Numbered from the stretch's first letter, positions 20,309-29,910 are shown. The stretch: DNA of 64,000 bases from Gloeomargaritales cyanobacterium VI4D9 (GCA_927797885.1 OV696605.1:1215157-1279156), one strand, 5' to 3'. Numbers and translations: made by a program. The notes: generated by a model from the letters alone, not told the origin.

Positions 20309-20405
20309 GTAATCCTCTCAAAGATTGAAACAGTAATCACATGAAAAGCTAGCTGGAAACTAATTTTTGTGAGCGTCTGTTGCATAATCATTTAGGGTTG
20401 CTATA
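20305..20405. repeat. family-C repeat (minus orientation)
   Basis: A 101-bp repeat that starts in the right end of the preceding MITE. Its ends (TATAGTAATCC and AGGGTTGCTATA) match the family-A terminal repeats, but the middle lacks the GC-rich core. Related copies lie at about 30155-30245 and 59060-59150; shared stretches include ATGATTATGCAACAG and GATTACTGTTTCAATCTTTG on the opposite strand. Confidence 0.65.
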
Positions 20406-20468
20406 TTTACTCCGCTAACAAACCTGGGAAATGTGGGATAAAAACAACCTTATCCTGCCAATTGTAAA

Positions 20469-20495
20469 CAAAAAAATACCCCAGCGGGGGGTATA
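20469..20495 (-). terminator. rho-independent terminator of the cpcBAC operon
   Basis: On the minus strand the sequence forms the stem ATACCCC/GGGGTAT around a short CCGC loop and is followed by seven T residues. It lies about 60 bases past the stop codon of the rod linker gene, the right place for the end of the phycocyanin operon. Confidence 0.85.
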
Positions 20496-20551
20496 TCCTC
20501 ATTGAGTTGAGAGTAAATGATGGCTATAGATGATTCAGGTTTGGGAACCAA

Positions 20552-21403
20552 TTAGGCCGGGGTAATGCTGGCGATCCGCCCCCCCTGGCGTTGGATTTGT
20601 TGCATCCGCATGGAAAGTTGCTCGTAGGGCACCAACAGGGTTTGGGTACTGCGACGCACCCGAGCGCCCGTTACACCCGTCACTTCCACCCGGTACACCC
20701 GACTGCTTTCCCCCACCAACGCCCCTTGACGGGCAGGCCCAGTTTGGTTGGGGGTCGGACGGAACGACCAGGCATCGTTTACCCCAGAGGGGGCAATCAC
20801 CGTGTTGGCCGTATTGCGGGCTAAATCCCAGGTGAGGCGGGGGTTGCGTTGCTCCACCTGCGCCCGGTCACTGTTGGCATAGCCCCGGTATAGGCGGAAC
20901 ATCCGGGTAAAGCCCACGGTTTTTTGCCCAGTTTGAGACCAAAAACCCCGGTAGTAGGGCACGATATGCTCACCAAAATTATCTTGGTACTCCCGGCTGT
21001 CAATGTAGGAATCAATCTCCGCATCGTAGCCCTGGTTAACGTACAGGTCATTGTGCAGGCTGATTTCCATCTCATCGTAGGGTGCCCGCCCCAAAAGATG
21101 CTTGTAATTTAACTCGATAAACCGCACCTGGGGCAGGGGATAGAAAAATTTGTTTTTGTACAGTTCGGATTTCGCCAACGCCCGCACAAATTCCCGGACG
21201 GTGATATTGCCATTGCGCAGTTGAGACTCGGCGAATTTCAACCGCTCCGCCCCCATGATGTAGTCGTTCCCAATCACCTGCCGGTAGGCCGCCCGGATCA
21301 CCCGGTCGTAATCGGTTTCCGTGGGCTGGCTCCGCAGTTCAACCCGGCTATTGCGCTCAAATTCGCTGATACCTAAATTTTGCGCCGAAGTGGATGTGGT
21401 CAT
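20552..21403 (-). CDS. cpcC: phycobilisome rod linker polypeptide (CpcC type)
   Basis: 283 residues from [11 protein letters not shown]. The N-terminal PBS linker domain (about 20-180) has the family pattern [39 protein letters not shown] and [22 protein letters not shown]-terminal CpcD-like domain (about 225-283) carries VYRVEVTG and [16 protein letters not shown]. The two-domain order is that of CpcC, which joins phycocyanin hexamers in the peripheral rods. ATG 21403 is preferred over an upstream in-frame codon because the extra 18 residues are hydrophobic and unlike the family. Confidence 0.92.
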   Translation of the reverse strand: MTTSTSAQNLGISEFERNSRVELRSQPTETDYDRVIRAAYRQVIGNDYIMGAERLKFAESQLRNGNITVREFVRALAKSELYKNKFFYPLPQVRFIELNYKHLLGRAPYDEMEISLHNDLYVNQGYDAEIDSYIDSREYQDNFGEHIVPYYRGFWSQTGQKTVGFTRMFRLYRGYANSDRAQVEQRNPRLTWDLARNTANTVIAPSGVNDAWSFRPTPNQTGPARQGALVGESSRVYRVEVTGVTGARVRRSTQTLLVPYEQLSMRMQQIQRQGGRIASITPA

Positions 21404-21506
21404 GGCCTGCTGTTCCCCCAAAAAAATGCAAATAATTACCAATAACAAACCCGGCAAGAATCACCCCAAAGGCTATTCCCACCGGGTTTGCAACCAAAGG
21501 AATGGA

Positions 21507-21995
21507 CTAGCTCAGGGCGTTGATGGCGTAGTCAATGTAGTTGTTGGCTTCCGTCGCCGGTTGACCGGTCAGCCCATGATTGGCCTTGATGCTCTTCAGG
21601 GCTTCCACATACCAACTGGGGGACAGGTTGAAGCTACTGTTGATTTCGTCCAAACCGGCGATCAGGTACTCATCCATCGGGCCAGTCCCACCCACGATCA
21701 GGCAGTAGGTGATCATCCGCAGATAATAGCCAATGTCCCGAGCGCACTTGGCCTTGCCCCGCTCGTCGGAAGCATACTCGTTGCCCTGCATTTGGGTGGT
21801 GTAAGGAAACTTGCTGTACACCGCCTGTGCCGCTTGGTTGATTAACTGATCCGCCTTGGCGGTCAATTCCTTAGCGGCTTGCAGACCCGCTTGCGCCCGG
21901 CCAAAGCGACCAAAAGCGGCTTGCAGTTCAGTGTTGCTCAGGAAACGACCTTCGCTATCCGCCGCCGCAATAATCTCAGTCAAAGGGGTCTTCAT
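21507..21995 (-). CDS. cpcA: phycocyanin alpha subunit
   Basis: 162 residues, the standard CpcA length. [20 protein letters not shown] is the family N-terminus, and Cys84 in [12 protein letters not shown] is the phycocyanobilin attachment site. With CpcB it forms the light-harvesting heterodimer of phycobilisome rods. It lies 56 bases downstream of cpcB and about 100 bases upstream of the linker gene. The upstream spacer carries an AGGAGT ribosome binding site. Confidence 0.98.
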   Translation of the reverse strand: MKTPLTEIIAAADSEGRFLSNTELQAAFGRFGRAQAGLQAAKELTAKADQLINQAAQAVYSKFPYTTQMQGNEYASDERGKAKCARDIGYYLRMITYCLIVGGTGPMDEYLIAGLDEINSSFNLSPSWYVEALKSIKANHGLTGQPATEANNYIDYAINALS

Positions 21996-22051
21996 GATCA
22001 GTATTACTCCTAAAAAAACAACTCAACACAACAAGTCAGAGCGCAAGCCCA

Positions 22052-22570
22052 CTACACCACCGCTGCCGCCGCCCGGTCAAAGTAGCTGGCAATCTCAGAG
22101 ACGATCTGGCTACAATCCCCCTTGGTAATGCCGTTGGGGTCATTGACGATGGAAACAGCGGCTTCCTTCATCTTTTGAATGCCCACAGCGACGGAAGCAC
22201 CGGGGGTACCCAGAGCTTGATAGGTTTCCCGCAGACCATTCAAACACCGGTCATCCAGCACACTGGCATCCCCAGCCAACACCGCATAGGTCACGTAGCG
22301 CAGGATGATTTCCATATCCCGCAGACAGGCCGCCATCCGCCGACTGGTGTAAGCATTGCCGCCCGGTTGGATCAATTGGGGCTGTTCAGCAAACAGGCTA
22401 CGCGCCGCATTGGTGACAATCGCCGCAGCATTTGAGGTGAGACGGTTCACGGAATCCATCCGCTTGTTGCTGTCTGCCACCATGGCAGCCAGGGCATCAA
22501 TTTGGGAAGCACTGATGAATTCCCCCCGGGTGTCCGCTTGGGCAACGACTTTGGCAAATGCGTCCAACAT
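22052..22570 (-). CDS. cpcB: phycocyanin beta subunit
   Basis: 172 residues, the standard CpcB length. Chromophore cysteines are Cys82 ([12 protein letters not shown]) and Cys153 (KGDCSQIV), and Asn72, the methylated residue in the family, is present (PGGNAYTSR). It is the first gene of the cpcBAC operon. The ribosome binding site AAGGAG lies 9-10 bases upstream of the ATG, in keeping with high expression. Confidence 0.98.
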   Translation of the reverse strand: MLDAFAKVVAQADTRGEFISASQIDALAAMVADSNKRMDSVNRLTSNAAAIVTNAARSLFAEQPQLIQPGGNAYTSRRMAACLRDMEIILRYVTYAVLAGDASVLDDRCLNGLRETYQALGTPGASVAVGIQKMKEAAVSIVNDPNGITKGDCSQIVSEIASYFDRAAAAVV

Positions 22571-23108
22571 GGATGTGAATCTCCTTAAAACGGAATCTGC
22601 ATTAGACAGTTTTCATGACGGAAGTTGGGTTGGGCATAACCTCCCCTCAGAACCATTCTCAAAAACCTTGGGCTTCTCAGAATCGTCCCAAAGGGATGGG
22701 GAAACCAAATTCCCGGCCTGCACCACATCACCTCCAAAAACTTTTATAACTGAAGATTAGAGCCAACTTTTTTAAGAATGATTGCGGGCTGACTCAGATG
22801 GTCAACCGGGACACAAACCGGCTGTAACCCATACCCAAACGGTATTACGCCTGTTTTTCCTGAAATTCCTCGGAACCAAATCCCCGGCTTTTTGTAACAT
22901 TACTTAATAATAGTTCATCAAAAATGAGGATTAGGGCGGAATTGGGGGGAATGGGGGGCGATTTCTTTCGTATTTCTTAATAGATGGTATCAAATTGCTT
23001 AACATTTTCAGAAACTGGGGATGGGGGAGCCATTCTTGAGTATCATCAGAAGGCAGAACGCAACCGAGCGTGCGACCCCAAGCATGATATTTTTTTGGAG
23101 AAATACCG
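22571..23108. promoter_or_regulatory. divergent cpcB / cpcG control region
   Basis: These 538 bases hold no convincing gene and must contain the leaders and promoters of the phycocyanin operon (leftward) and cpcG (rightward). AAGGAG precedes the cpcB ATG and TTGGAG precedes the cpcG ATG. On the minus strand a TTATAAAAG sequence about 175 bases upstream of cpcB could be a -10 region, but no clear -35 partner is seen, so transcription starts are not assigned. Confidence 0.6.
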
Positions 23109-23858
23109 ATGGCGTTACCTTTGCTCAGCTACGGGCCGACCAGCCAAAATCAGCGGGTGGTGGGCTATGAGGTCGGGGGGGACGAACAGCCCCGGGTGTT
23201 TACGACGGAGAATTTGCTGGCCGCCAGTGATATGGATGGGCTGATTTGGGCGGCCTACCGGCAGATTTTCAGCGAGCATCAACTGCTGAAGGCGAACCGG
23301 CAGAAAATCCTGGAGTCGCAGTTGCGCTACGGGCAGATTACGGTGCGGGATTTTATCCGGGGGTTGGTGCTGTCGGAGACCTTCCGCCGTTACAACTATG
23401 AGTTCAACGACAATTATCGGTTTGTGGAATTGGTGGTGCAACGGGTGTTGGGACGGGATGTGTACAGCGAGCGGGAGAAAATCGCCTGGTCGATTGTCTT
23501 GGGCACCAAAGGCTTGAAAGGCTTTGTGGATGCGCTGATCAACAGCCCCGAATACATGGAAAATTTTGGGGACAATACGGTGCCCTACCAACGGCGGCGG
23601 ATTCTGCCCCAGCGTGCCCAAGGGGAAACGCCTTTTAACCTGAAAACCCCCCGTTATGGGGCGTACTACCGGAAAAAACTGGGCTTCCCCCAATTGGGGG
23701 CAGGGCTACCCGCCAAACGGATTCCCGACCGGGGACGCCGGGGGGGAGACCCGACGGACTACCGGGATTTGGCACGTTTGGTCATTTACTCGGTGAAAAT
23801 GCCGCCCGCTACCGCCACCATTCCCGAGGATTTCCTCGCCGCCGTGCCCCGTCGTTAG
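23109..23858 (+). CDS. cpcG: phycobilisome rod-core linker polypeptide CpcG
   Basis: 249 residues beginning [20 protein letters not shown], the CpcG signature. The PBS linker domain (about 25-170) contains [28 protein letters not shown] and [15 protein letters not shown]. It docks phycocyanin rods onto the allophycocyanin core. It is transcribed away from cpcB. The C-terminal tail ([22 protein letters not shown]) lacks the hydrophobic segment of the CpcL/CpcG2 form, so this is the phycobilisome type. Confidence 0.93.
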   Translation: MALPLLSYGPTSQNQRVVGYEVGGDEQPRVFTTENLLAASDMDGLIWAAYRQIFSEHQLLKANRQKILESQLRYGQITVRDFIRGLVLSETFRRYNYEFNDNYRFVELVVQRVLGRDVYSEREKIAWSIVLGTKGLKGFVDALINSPEYMENFGDNTVPYQRRRILPQRAQGETPFNLKTPRYGAYYRKKLGFPQLGAGLPAKRIPDRGRRGGDPTDYRDLARLVIYSVKMPPATATIPEDFLAAVPRR

Positions 23859-23864
23859 TGGGGT

Positions 23865-25568
23865 CTAGGGGTTCAAGGGCAGTTTGCGCCGGGGGGGTTG
23901 GGCAATGTTGGGTATCCGCCAGCCCCGGTCAAATCCCCGTTCGGATATTTTCAGTACGGGAGCGGCTTGGAACCGCTTAAATTCCGCCCGTTGCACCAGT
24001 TGCAATACCTGTTCCACCAAGGTGAGGTCATGCCCCGCCTGGGCGATCTGCTCCGGGGTTTGCCGTTCCCCTAGCCACCGCTGGAGAATATCATCCAGCA
24101 CCTCGTAGGGGGGCAGGCTCTCCTGGTCGGTTTGGTGGGGTTTTAATTCGGCACTGGGGGCTTTGGTGAGGATGGATTCGGGAATGGTGCCGGTTTCCCC
24201 CCGTTGCTTCGTATTGTCATTGTACCAGCGGGCGAGGGCGTACACCTGGGTTTTGAAGAGGTCCCCCAGGGGTGCCAAGGCGCCGCACATATCCCCGTAG
24301 AGGGTGCAGTAACCGACGGCGAGTTCGGATTTGTTGCCCGTCGCCAGCACCAGGGCGTGGAATTTATTCGCCAGTGCCATCAGCAGGGTGCCCCGGATGC
24401 GGGACTGGATATTTTCCTCGGTGACATCGCTGGCGTAGCCCTGGAAGAGGGGGTTGAGGCTTTGGGCGTAGGCATCCATGAGCGGGTGGATGGGAATTTT
24501 TTCGGTTCTGATCCCCAAATTCGCCGCCAACGCCAGGGCATCGGTCACCGAGTGGTCGGAACTGTAGGGAGAGGGCATCAGCACCCCCAACACCTGCTCT
24601 GCTCCCAGTGCTTGCACCGCCAATGCCGCCACCACCGCCGAGTCAATGCCGCCGCTCAGCCCCAGCACCACCCGTTGAAAGCCGCTTTTGTGGACGTAAT
24701 CCCGAATCCCCAAAACCAACGCCTGCCACACTTCCGCCCAAGGTTCCGGGGGGGAATGCACCCGGGTGTCCTGCCATTGCCCCTGGACGTAGCCCACCGT
24801 CTGCACCTCTTGGGTGAACGCCCGTCCCCGCTGCACCACCTGCCCCGTGCCATCCACAATCAGATTGCGCCCATCAAAAATCAACTGATCCGTGGCTCCC
24901 ACCTGATTGACATACAGCACCGGCACTTGGTATTTGCGGGCGCAGTGGGCTAAAAGGGCTTCCCGCAGGGCACCTTTCCCTTGCCAATAGGGGGATGCGG
25001 ACATATTGATCAAAATATCTATTCCCCGTTCCATGAGGGTAGGAATGGGATTTTCCGGGTAGCGTTTGCCGCTCCAAAATTGCTCATCGTTCCATAAATC
25101 CTCACAAATGGTGACCCCAAAATGTACCCCCTGCCAACGCAACACATTCACTTGGGTACCGGGTTGGAAATACCGATGTTCATCAAAGACATCATAGTCC
25201 GGGAGTAATTGTTTATAAAACGTGTAGCGAATCCGCCCATCTAATAATAAAGCCGCCCCATTAAAGAGTGGTTTTTCCCCCTTTTGCCACCAATCGGGAT
25301 TGGGAAAAATCGTACCCACCAACACCCCAATTTTCGGGGGAATGCGGAGGGCGAGATGATGCAAGGCAGTTTGGCAATTTTCCACAAACAAAGGGTCAAG
25401 CAACAGGTCTTGGGGCGGATACCCACACAGGGATAATTCCGGGGTGATTAACAAAGAAATGCCCTGAAAAGCGCAGTGTTTCGCCGCCTGGAGAATTTTT
25501 TGACTATTGCCGAGCAAATCCCCCACGGTAGGATTCAACTGGGCTAAACCCAAACGCAATTCGCTCAT
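23865..25568 (-). CDS. nadE: glutamine-dependent NAD+ synthetase
   Basis: 567 residues. The N-terminal nitrilase-like glutaminase domain (1 to about 260) has the Glu-Lys-Cys triad, with the Cys in VTICEDLW. The C-terminal synthetase domain carries the P-loop LGLSGGIDSAVVAALA and GTGNKSELAVGYCTLYGD-type loops. It amidates deamido-NAD to NAD+. The start overlaps the stop of the NrtR-like gene by 4 bases, placing it in one operon with nadD. Confidence 0.96.
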   Translation of the reverse strand: MSELRLGLAQLNPTVGDLLGNSQKILQAAKHCAFQGISLLITPELSLCGYPPQDLLLDPLFVENCQTALHHLALRIPPKIGVLVGTIFPNPDWWQKGEKPLFNGAALLLDGRIRYTFYKQLLPDYDVFDEHRYFQPGTQVNVLRWQGVHFGVTICEDLWNDEQFWSGKRYPENPIPTLMERGIDILINMSASPYWQGKGALREALLAHCARKYQVPVLYVNQVGATDQLIFDGRNLIVDGTGQVVQRGRAFTQEVQTVGYVQGQWQDTRVHSPPEPWAEVWQALVLGIRDYVHKSGFQRVVLGLSGGIDSAVVAALAVQALGAEQVLGVLMPSPYSSDHSVTDALALAANLGIRTEKIPIHPLMDAYAQSLNPLFQGYASDVTEENIQSRIRGTLLMALANKFHALVLATGNKSELAVGYCTLYGDMCGALAPLGDLFKTQVYALARWYNDNTKQRGETGTIPESILTKAPSAELKPHQTDQESLPPYEVLDDILQRWLGERQTPEQIAQAGHDLTLVEQVLQLVQRAEFKRFQAAPVLKISERGFDRGWRIPNIAQPPRRKLPLNP

Positions 25569-26236
25569 ATAAATACCATTGGTTTATCTTTGTAGGGTAA
25601 AAAAGCGTGCTGGTCAAACCGATATAAACTGGCGGGACGACCCGCCCCCCGACAAACTTTTTGCCCCGTATCTTGTAAAAAACCTAGCTTCAATAACCGG
25701 GAACGAAAATTGGAATAATCGCTAAAATTTTCCCCCAAAATAATCGTATATAATTGATACAATTCCCCCAGGGTAAACAACTCGGGCAACACCTGAAACG
25801 CAATCGGACTGTATTCTAATTTATTGCGTAACCGCTGATAGCCATAGCGGACAATCTGGGCGTGATCCCCCCACAGGGGCGGCAATTGGGACACCGCCAC
25901 CCACTCCACCGGTTCTGGCTCCGGCAACAACACCGTTTCCTGGTATTGCACCAAGGCAAAATAGGCGACACACAGACACCGGTGTTTGGACGTTTCCCGT
26001 TCATCCCGCCCCGGTCCCCCAAAGGTGTATAGCTGTTCTAAGTACAGATGCTCCACCCGCACCTTGGTTGCCAAGACCTGATACGCCTGTTCCGCCAGGG
26101 TCAATTCCCCCGCCAAACCCATCCCCGGTAGGCGTGCCGGTTCCCCCCCACACACCAGCACCAACAGGCGATGCGCCTCCGTATCCACAGAAAAAATCAC
26201 CGTCACCACATCAACGGTAACCTGGAGGGGGGTCAT
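25565..26236 (-). CDS. nrtR: NrtR-type Nudix-related transcriptional regulator of NAD metabolism
   Basis: 223 residues from MTPLQVTVDVVTVIF. The N-terminal part is a Nudix fold, but the catalytic box is eroded (GELTLAEQAYQVLATKVRV lacks the REUXEE acidic cluster). The C-terminal 80 residues (QVLPELFTLGELYQLYTIIL through GRPASLYRF) match the winged-helix domain of NrtR. NrtR proteins repress NAD synthesis genes and sense ADP-ribose. Its place between nadD and nadE, with 4-base overlaps on both sides, strongly supports the role. ATG 26236 is chosen because the longer frame overlaps deep into nadD. Confidence 0.82.
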   Translation of the reverse strand: MTPLQVTVDVVTVIFSVDTEAHRLLVLVCGGEPARLPGMGLAGELTLAEQAYQVLATKVRVEHLYLEQLYTFGGPGRDERETSKHRCLCVAYFALVQYQETVLLPEPEPVEWVAVSQLPPLWGDHAQIVRYGYQRLRNKLEYSPIAFQVLPELFTLGELYQLYTIILGENFSDYSNFRSRLLKLGFLQDTGQKVCRGAGRPASLYRFDQHAFLPYKDKPMVFI

Positions 26237-26823
26237 ACGGTTGAGGGGAGTGCCGCCTCCTGATAAAGCTGATGGCGATGGATGTAGTCCAACACTGCGG
26301 GACTTAGTTCCGCCTGCCCTTGCCCTTCCCGAAACGCCCGGGAGGACCAATCCGGCACCGTAATTGGGGCAATGCTGACCCGGGGGCTATGTTCATGCAA
26401 CCAATCCAGCGCCGCCGGAGCCAGGGGGTAACCTGTGCGGGGAATAATCACCACATTCACCTGGGGGAACAATTCTTCCGCCTGATGCCAACGGGGTAAT
26501 TGGGGCAGTAAATCCGCCCCCAACGCCAGGGTCAAACTCGCCTGGGGCCAATGCGCCTGCGCCCGCGCCACACTCACCTGGGTAAACCGATGGCTCAATT
26601 CCGGACACAATTGCACCCGGGGTTCCCCCAATTCCCGCAGCAGACAGTCCAACATCGCCATCCGATGCGCCAAGGGGGTCTGCCCCGTTTTCAAAGGATT
26701 GTCCGCCGCCCAGACCAAGGCGAGGTCAAATTCCTGCCCCAACCACTCGATAATCTGCCTGTGTGCTAACGTCGGGGGGTCAGCACTGGTGCCAAACAAG
26801 GCTAACCGTTGGGGAACTGCCAT
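26233..26823 (-). CDS. nadD: nicotinate-nucleotide adenylyltransferase
   Basis: 196 residues. LALFGTSADPPTLAHRQII is the nucleotidyltransferase GxFDPxHxGH region in variant form, and PDWSSRAFREGQG is the SSTxxR-like motif. It adenylates nicotinate mononucleotide to deamido-NAD, the step before NadE. It is the first gene of the nadD-nrtR-nadE operon, and a -10 box TATAAT lies about 20 bases upstream of its ATG on the minus strand. Confidence 0.88.
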   Translation of the reverse strand: MAVPQRLALFGTSADPPTLAHRQIIEWLGQEFDLALVWAADNPLKTGQTPLAHRMAMLDCLLRELGEPRVQLCPELSHRFTQVSVARAQAHWPQASLTLALGADLLPQLPRWHQAEELFPQVNVVIIPRTGYPLAPAALDWLHEHSPRVSIAPITVPDWSSRAFREGQGQAELSPAVLDYIHRHQLYQEAALPSTV

Positions 26824-26840
26824 CGTCCGCCTCGGTAAGG

Positions 26841-26861
26841 GTAAATTATAGTGATTTTAAC
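26841..26861 (-). promoter_or_regulatory. nadD operon promoter and possible NrtR operator
   Basis: On the minus strand a perfect TATAAT (plus-strand ATTATA, 26845-26850) sits in a 21-bp stretch with inverted ends: GTTAAAAT on one side and ATTTAC on the other. Such a symmetric site over a -10 box upstream of nadD is where an NrtR repressor would be expected to bind. The operator role is inferred. Confidence 0.5.
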
Positions 26862-26887
26862 CAAAAATCCGGGCGGTTGCCCAGGGA

Positions 26888-27130
26888 TTACCCATGCTCC
26901 GGGCAGGGGGGGGCTTGGAGGGAACGGTCTAACCAGCCCTGCGCCTGTTGGGTATGGGCTAACGCCTGTTCCGGCTGGTCATGCAGGAGATAGTTCAAGG
27001 CGGCGGCTAACTGCTCAGCGGCACGGGCATGGCGATTACTTTTCAACCGATGCCATTGCTCCGGGGTAATCCGCAGGCGGTCGCATAGGGCTTGCGCCAG
27101 TTGTTGCGTCTCAGGTTCCATGCCAGCCAT
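26888..27130 (-). CDS. DUF6439-like small cyanobacterial protein
   Basis: 80 residues (or 77 from the second ATG, MEPETQQ). The pattern LAQALCDRLRITPEQWHRLKSNR, then ARAAEQLAAALNYLL and the C-terminal WLDRSLQAPPCPEHG, matches a conserved cyanobacterial family of unknown function that I know as DUF6439. It is soluble and helical. It is divergent from the coiled-coil membrane protein gene that starts 40 bases away. Confidence 0.7.
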   Translation of the reverse strand: MAGMEPETQQLAQALCDRLRITPEQWHRLKSNRHARAAEQLAAALNYLLHDQPEQALAHTQQAQGWLDRSLQAPPCPEHG

Positions 27131-27170
27131 CGGGATACAATGAATGTGAATTTATTAAATTGTAATCAAC

Positions 27171-27515
27171 GTGAGCGAACCACCGTCAGCGGCGGACTGG
27201 GAACAAGCCCTCGCCCAACTGGAAAACGACCTGATGGCGCTGAAAACCCGGTATCACCAGGTGCAGACCGCTCAAAAGACCCGGGCTGAACTGCAACCAC
27301 GGCACACCCAAGTCCGGGAACATCTGCGCCGTCACAAAAACCGGGAAGCCCAGGCGGAACTCCAGCAACTCCAACGACAACTGGCGGAACTGGAAGTGAC
27401 CCTGGAAAGCCAACTGCTCACCTGGAGTAGCTTCAAACAACCCTTTTGGCAGGCGGTGCGCTTCGGGGGCTTGGGGTTCGTCCTCGGGGTCGCCCTCCAC
27501 CACTGGCTGTCTTAA
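27171..27515 (+). CDS. coiled-coil protein with C-terminal membrane anchor
   Basis: 114 residues starting at GTG. Residues about 10-85 form a heptad-rich Gln/Leu/Glu helix (EAQAELQQLQRQLAELEVTLE), and residues about 93-113 (FGGLGFVLGVALHHWLS) form one membrane helix. This layout suggests a tail-anchored coiled-coil protein. I do not recognise a named family. An upstream A/T-rich spacer separates it from the divergent DUF6439 gene. Confidence 0.65.
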   Translation: MSEPPSAADWEQALAQLENDLMALKTRYHQVQTAQKTRAELQPRHTQVREHLRRHKNREAQAELQQLQRQLAELEVTLESQLLTWSSFKQPFWQAVRFGGLGFVLGVALHHWLS

Positions 27516-27591
27516 AAATCCCTTAACTTGATCGGAAAATGTGAGTTTTTTTAGTATCCTAATAGGGGTATAACCAGCTGGAGGTGTTGTA

Positions 27592-28242
27592 ATGACTGAA
27601 GCAGTGGCACTCAAACCCATTCCCCGCATTGGGGATCCCGCCCCGGATTTTGAGGTGATGACCACCCACGGCATGAAAAAACTCTCGGACTACCGGGGGA
27701 ATTGGGTGATTTTGTTTTCCCATCCGGCGGACTTTACCCCGGTGTGTACCACGGAAATGGTGGGCTTAGCCCAAATGAATGACGAATTTGAAAAACGGGG
27801 CGCCAAACTGCTGGGCTTGAGCATTGACAGCATTCACGCCCACATCGCCTGGGTGGAAAACATCCGCCAGAAGTTCAACATTGAATTGCCCTTTCCCATC
27901 ATTGCCGACCTGGATATGCAGGTGGCGAGCCTGTATGGCATGGTGCATCCGGGAGCCAGTTCCACCGCTACGGTGCGGGCGGTATTTATGATTGACCCGG
28001 ATGGGATCATCCAAGCCTTGATTTATTACCCCCTGACCAACGGGCGAAATTTGGACGAAATCCTGCGGCTTTTGGACTCTTTGCAAACCAGCCGTGCCAA
28101 CAAAGTCGCCACCCCCGCCAACTGGCGCAAAGGGGAACGGGTGATCGAACCGCCCCCGAAGACCGTGGAGGAATTGCAAAAACGGCGGGAAACCGACTAT
28201 CCCGAAAAAGTGGACTTCTACCTGGTGAAAAAAGACCTGTAA
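27592..28242 (+). CDS. 1-Cys peroxiredoxin (Prx6 class)
   Basis: 216 residues. The peroxidatic cysteine is Cys52 in SHPADFTPVCTTEM, and I see no second cysteine, so this is the 1-Cys form. The long C-terminal extension with KVATPANWRKGERVIEPP is typical of the Prx6 group. It reduces hydrogen peroxide and organic peroxides in the cytoplasm. An AGCTGGAGG ribosome binding site precedes the ATG. A GC hairpin follows the stop codon. Confidence 0.93.
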   Translation: MTEAVALKPIPRIGDPAPDFEVMTTHGMKKLSDYRGNWVILFSHPADFTPVCTTEMVGLAQMNDEFEKRGAKLLGLSIDSIHAHIAWVENIRQKFNIELPFPIIADLDMQVASLYGMVHPGASSTATVRAVFMIDPDGIIQALIYYPLTNGRNLDEILRLLDSLQTSRANKVATPANWRKGERVIEPPPKTVEELQKRRETDYPEKVDFYLVKKDL

Positions 28243-28248
28243 GGTTCG

Positions 28249-28280
28249 CTCCCCTTCCTGGGCAACCGGGGAGGGATTTT
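28249..28280 (+). terminator. possible terminator after the peroxiredoxin gene
   Basis: Stem CTCCCC (28249-28254) / GGGGAG (28268-28273) with a 13-base loop, followed by GGATTTT. The T run is short, so termination may be weak. The structure lies between the peroxiredoxin and hisS. Confidence 0.45.
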
Positions 28281-28326
28281 GCCCCCAGAACGTGTTAGAA
28301 CAAGGGGGTTAACCTCAGCGTCCACC

Positions 28327-29619
28327 ATGACCAGCGCACCCCTGCAAGCCATCCGGGGTACCCGGGATATTTGGGGCACCGAAATCCGCCTGTGGCAATA
28401 CCTGGAACAACACGCCAGGGACATCCTGGGGCGAGCCAATTACCAGGAAATCCGCACCCCGATTTTTGAAGCCACGGAACTGTTCCAGCGGGGCATCGGC
28501 GAAGGTACCGACATTGTTAGCAAGGAAATGTACACCTTCACCGACCGGGGGGAACGGAGTTTAACCCTGCGCCCGGAGGGAACGGCGGGGGTGGTGCGGA
28601 GTTTAATCGAACACAAGCGGCTCTCCCAGGGGGTGCAACGGTGCTGGTACCAGGGAGCCATGTTCCGCTACGAACGCCCGCAGGCGGGGCGACAGCGGCA
28701 ATTTCACCAACTGGGCGTGGAAGTCTTTGGTAGTGACGACCCCCGGATAGATGTGGAGGTGATGGCGGTTGCCTTGGAGTTTTTGCAAGCCCTGGAGATA
28801 CCCAATTTAACCTTAGAACTCAATTCTGTGGGCGACCCGGCGGATCGGCAACGCTACAAAGCCGCCCTAGTGGAGTATTTAACCCCCTACGCCGCCGATT
28901 TGGACCCGGATTCCCAGGTGCGGTTGACCAAAAATCCCCTGCGTATCCTGGACAGCAAAGACCCCGCTACCCAAGCCATTCTCCGCACGGCTCCCCAACT
29001 GCCCCAATACCTGGGCAAGGCGGCGCAACAGCATTTTGAGCAGGTGCAACAGGGGTTACAGGCGTTGGGCTTGGCGTATGAATTGAATCCCCGATTGGTG
29101 CGGGGTTTAGATTATTACACCCGGACGGCGTTTGAAATCACCACCCAGGATTTGGGGGCACAGTCGGCGGTGGGGGGCGGGGGACGCTACGACCACCTGG
29201 TGGAGGAATTGGGGGGCACGGCAACCCCGGCGGTGGGTTGGGCGATGGGCTTAGAACGGTTGGTGGTGCTGTTGCAAAAACAGGGGGAACCCCCAGCCCC
29301 CGAACTGGATATTTACATCGTTTCCCAAGGGGCAGGGACGGCGACCCTTTCGTTGCAAATCAGCCAGATGCTCAGGGCACATGGTCTGCGGGTGGAAATG
29401 GACGTGAGCCAAAGCAGTCTGGGCAAGCAAATCAAACGGGCGGATAAATTGGGGAGCAAAGCCTGCGTGATTGTGGGGGAAACGGAAGTCACCACCAGGC
29501 AAATTCCGGTGAAATGGTTGGCAACCGGAGTGCAAGAATTGGTGGCTTTTCCCAGCGGTTTTAGTGACCCGGCACTTTGGCGCACAAAATTTCGGCAGGC
29601 CACGTCCATGCTCAGATGA
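28327..29619 (+). CDS. hisS: histidyl-tRNA synthetase
   Basis: 430 residues from MTSAPLQAIRGTRDIWG. Class II motifs are visible: motif 2 (MFRYERPQAGRQRQFHQLGV), the histidine-specific loop RGLDYYTRTAFEI, and motif 3 (GWAMGLERLVVLL). The C-terminal anticodon-binding domain (about 330-430) follows. It charges tRNA-His. ATG 28327 matches the family start; an upstream in-frame start would add unconserved residues. Confidence 0.97.
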   Translation: MTSAPLQAIRGTRDIWGTEIRLWQYLEQHARDILGRANYQEIRTPIFEATELFQRGIGEGTDIVSKEMYTFTDRGERSLTLRPEGTAGVVRSLIEHKRLSQGVQRCWYQGAMFRYERPQAGRQRQFHQLGVEVFGSDDPRIDVEVMAVALEFLQALEIPNLTLELNSVGDPADRQRYKAALVEYLTPYAADLDPDSQVRLTKNPLRILDSKDPATQAILRTAPQLPQYLGKAAQQHFEQVQQGLQALGLAYELNPRLVRGLDYYTRTAFEITTQDLGAQSAVGGGGRYDHLVEELGGTATPAVGWAMGLERLVVLLQKQGEPPAPELDIYIVSQGAGTATLSLQISQMLRAHGLRVEMDVSQSSLGKQIKRADKLGSKACVIVGETEVTTRQIPVKWLATGVQELVAFPSGFSDPALWRTKFRQATSMLR

Positions 29620-29689
29620 ATTTTATAGCACTAATCAGCAACACCTTGGCATGAGTAGGAAATTATCCCAAAATTGTCTCGACGAAATG

Positions 29690-29782
29690 TAGTCAGTAGT
29701 CTATTAAGCAAGGGGGTACAGTAGCACCACTTCGCAAACCAACATTGGAAGCAGGACAATTGATAAGTAATAAAGAGGTATC
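29690..29782 (-). pseudogene. IS630-family transposase C-terminal remnant
   Basis: On the minus strand SLLLIN followed by a frame-shifted WFAKWCYCTP matches the last residues of the IS630 transposase remnant at 41733-42206 (SLLLINSSSFANWFAK). Only about 30 codons remain. A family-A MITE abuts it at 29783. Confidence 0.6.
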
Positions 29783-29910
29783 TATAGCAATCCTAAATAA
29801 GCTAAATAAGAATGGAACAGGGGTCGCAGGGGCACTGCCCCCGTAAAAGAAGCACCTGCGGTGTATGGTTCTGGAAAATTTTTGTTTGTAAATCAAGTAA
29901 GATTGCTATA
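29783..29910. repeat. family-A MITE copy 3
   Basis: 128 bp with ends TATAGCAATCCTAAAT and AAGTAAGATTGCTATA. The core reads GGGTCGCAGGGGCACTGCCC, followed by the insert AAGAAGCACCTGCGGTGTA, which is also present in the copy at 59248. Confidence 0.85.

Noticed and set aside
22356-22760. Plus-strand frame across the cpcB gene start and leader
   Set aside because: It is antisense to the well-defined cpcB gene and has no recognisable domain.
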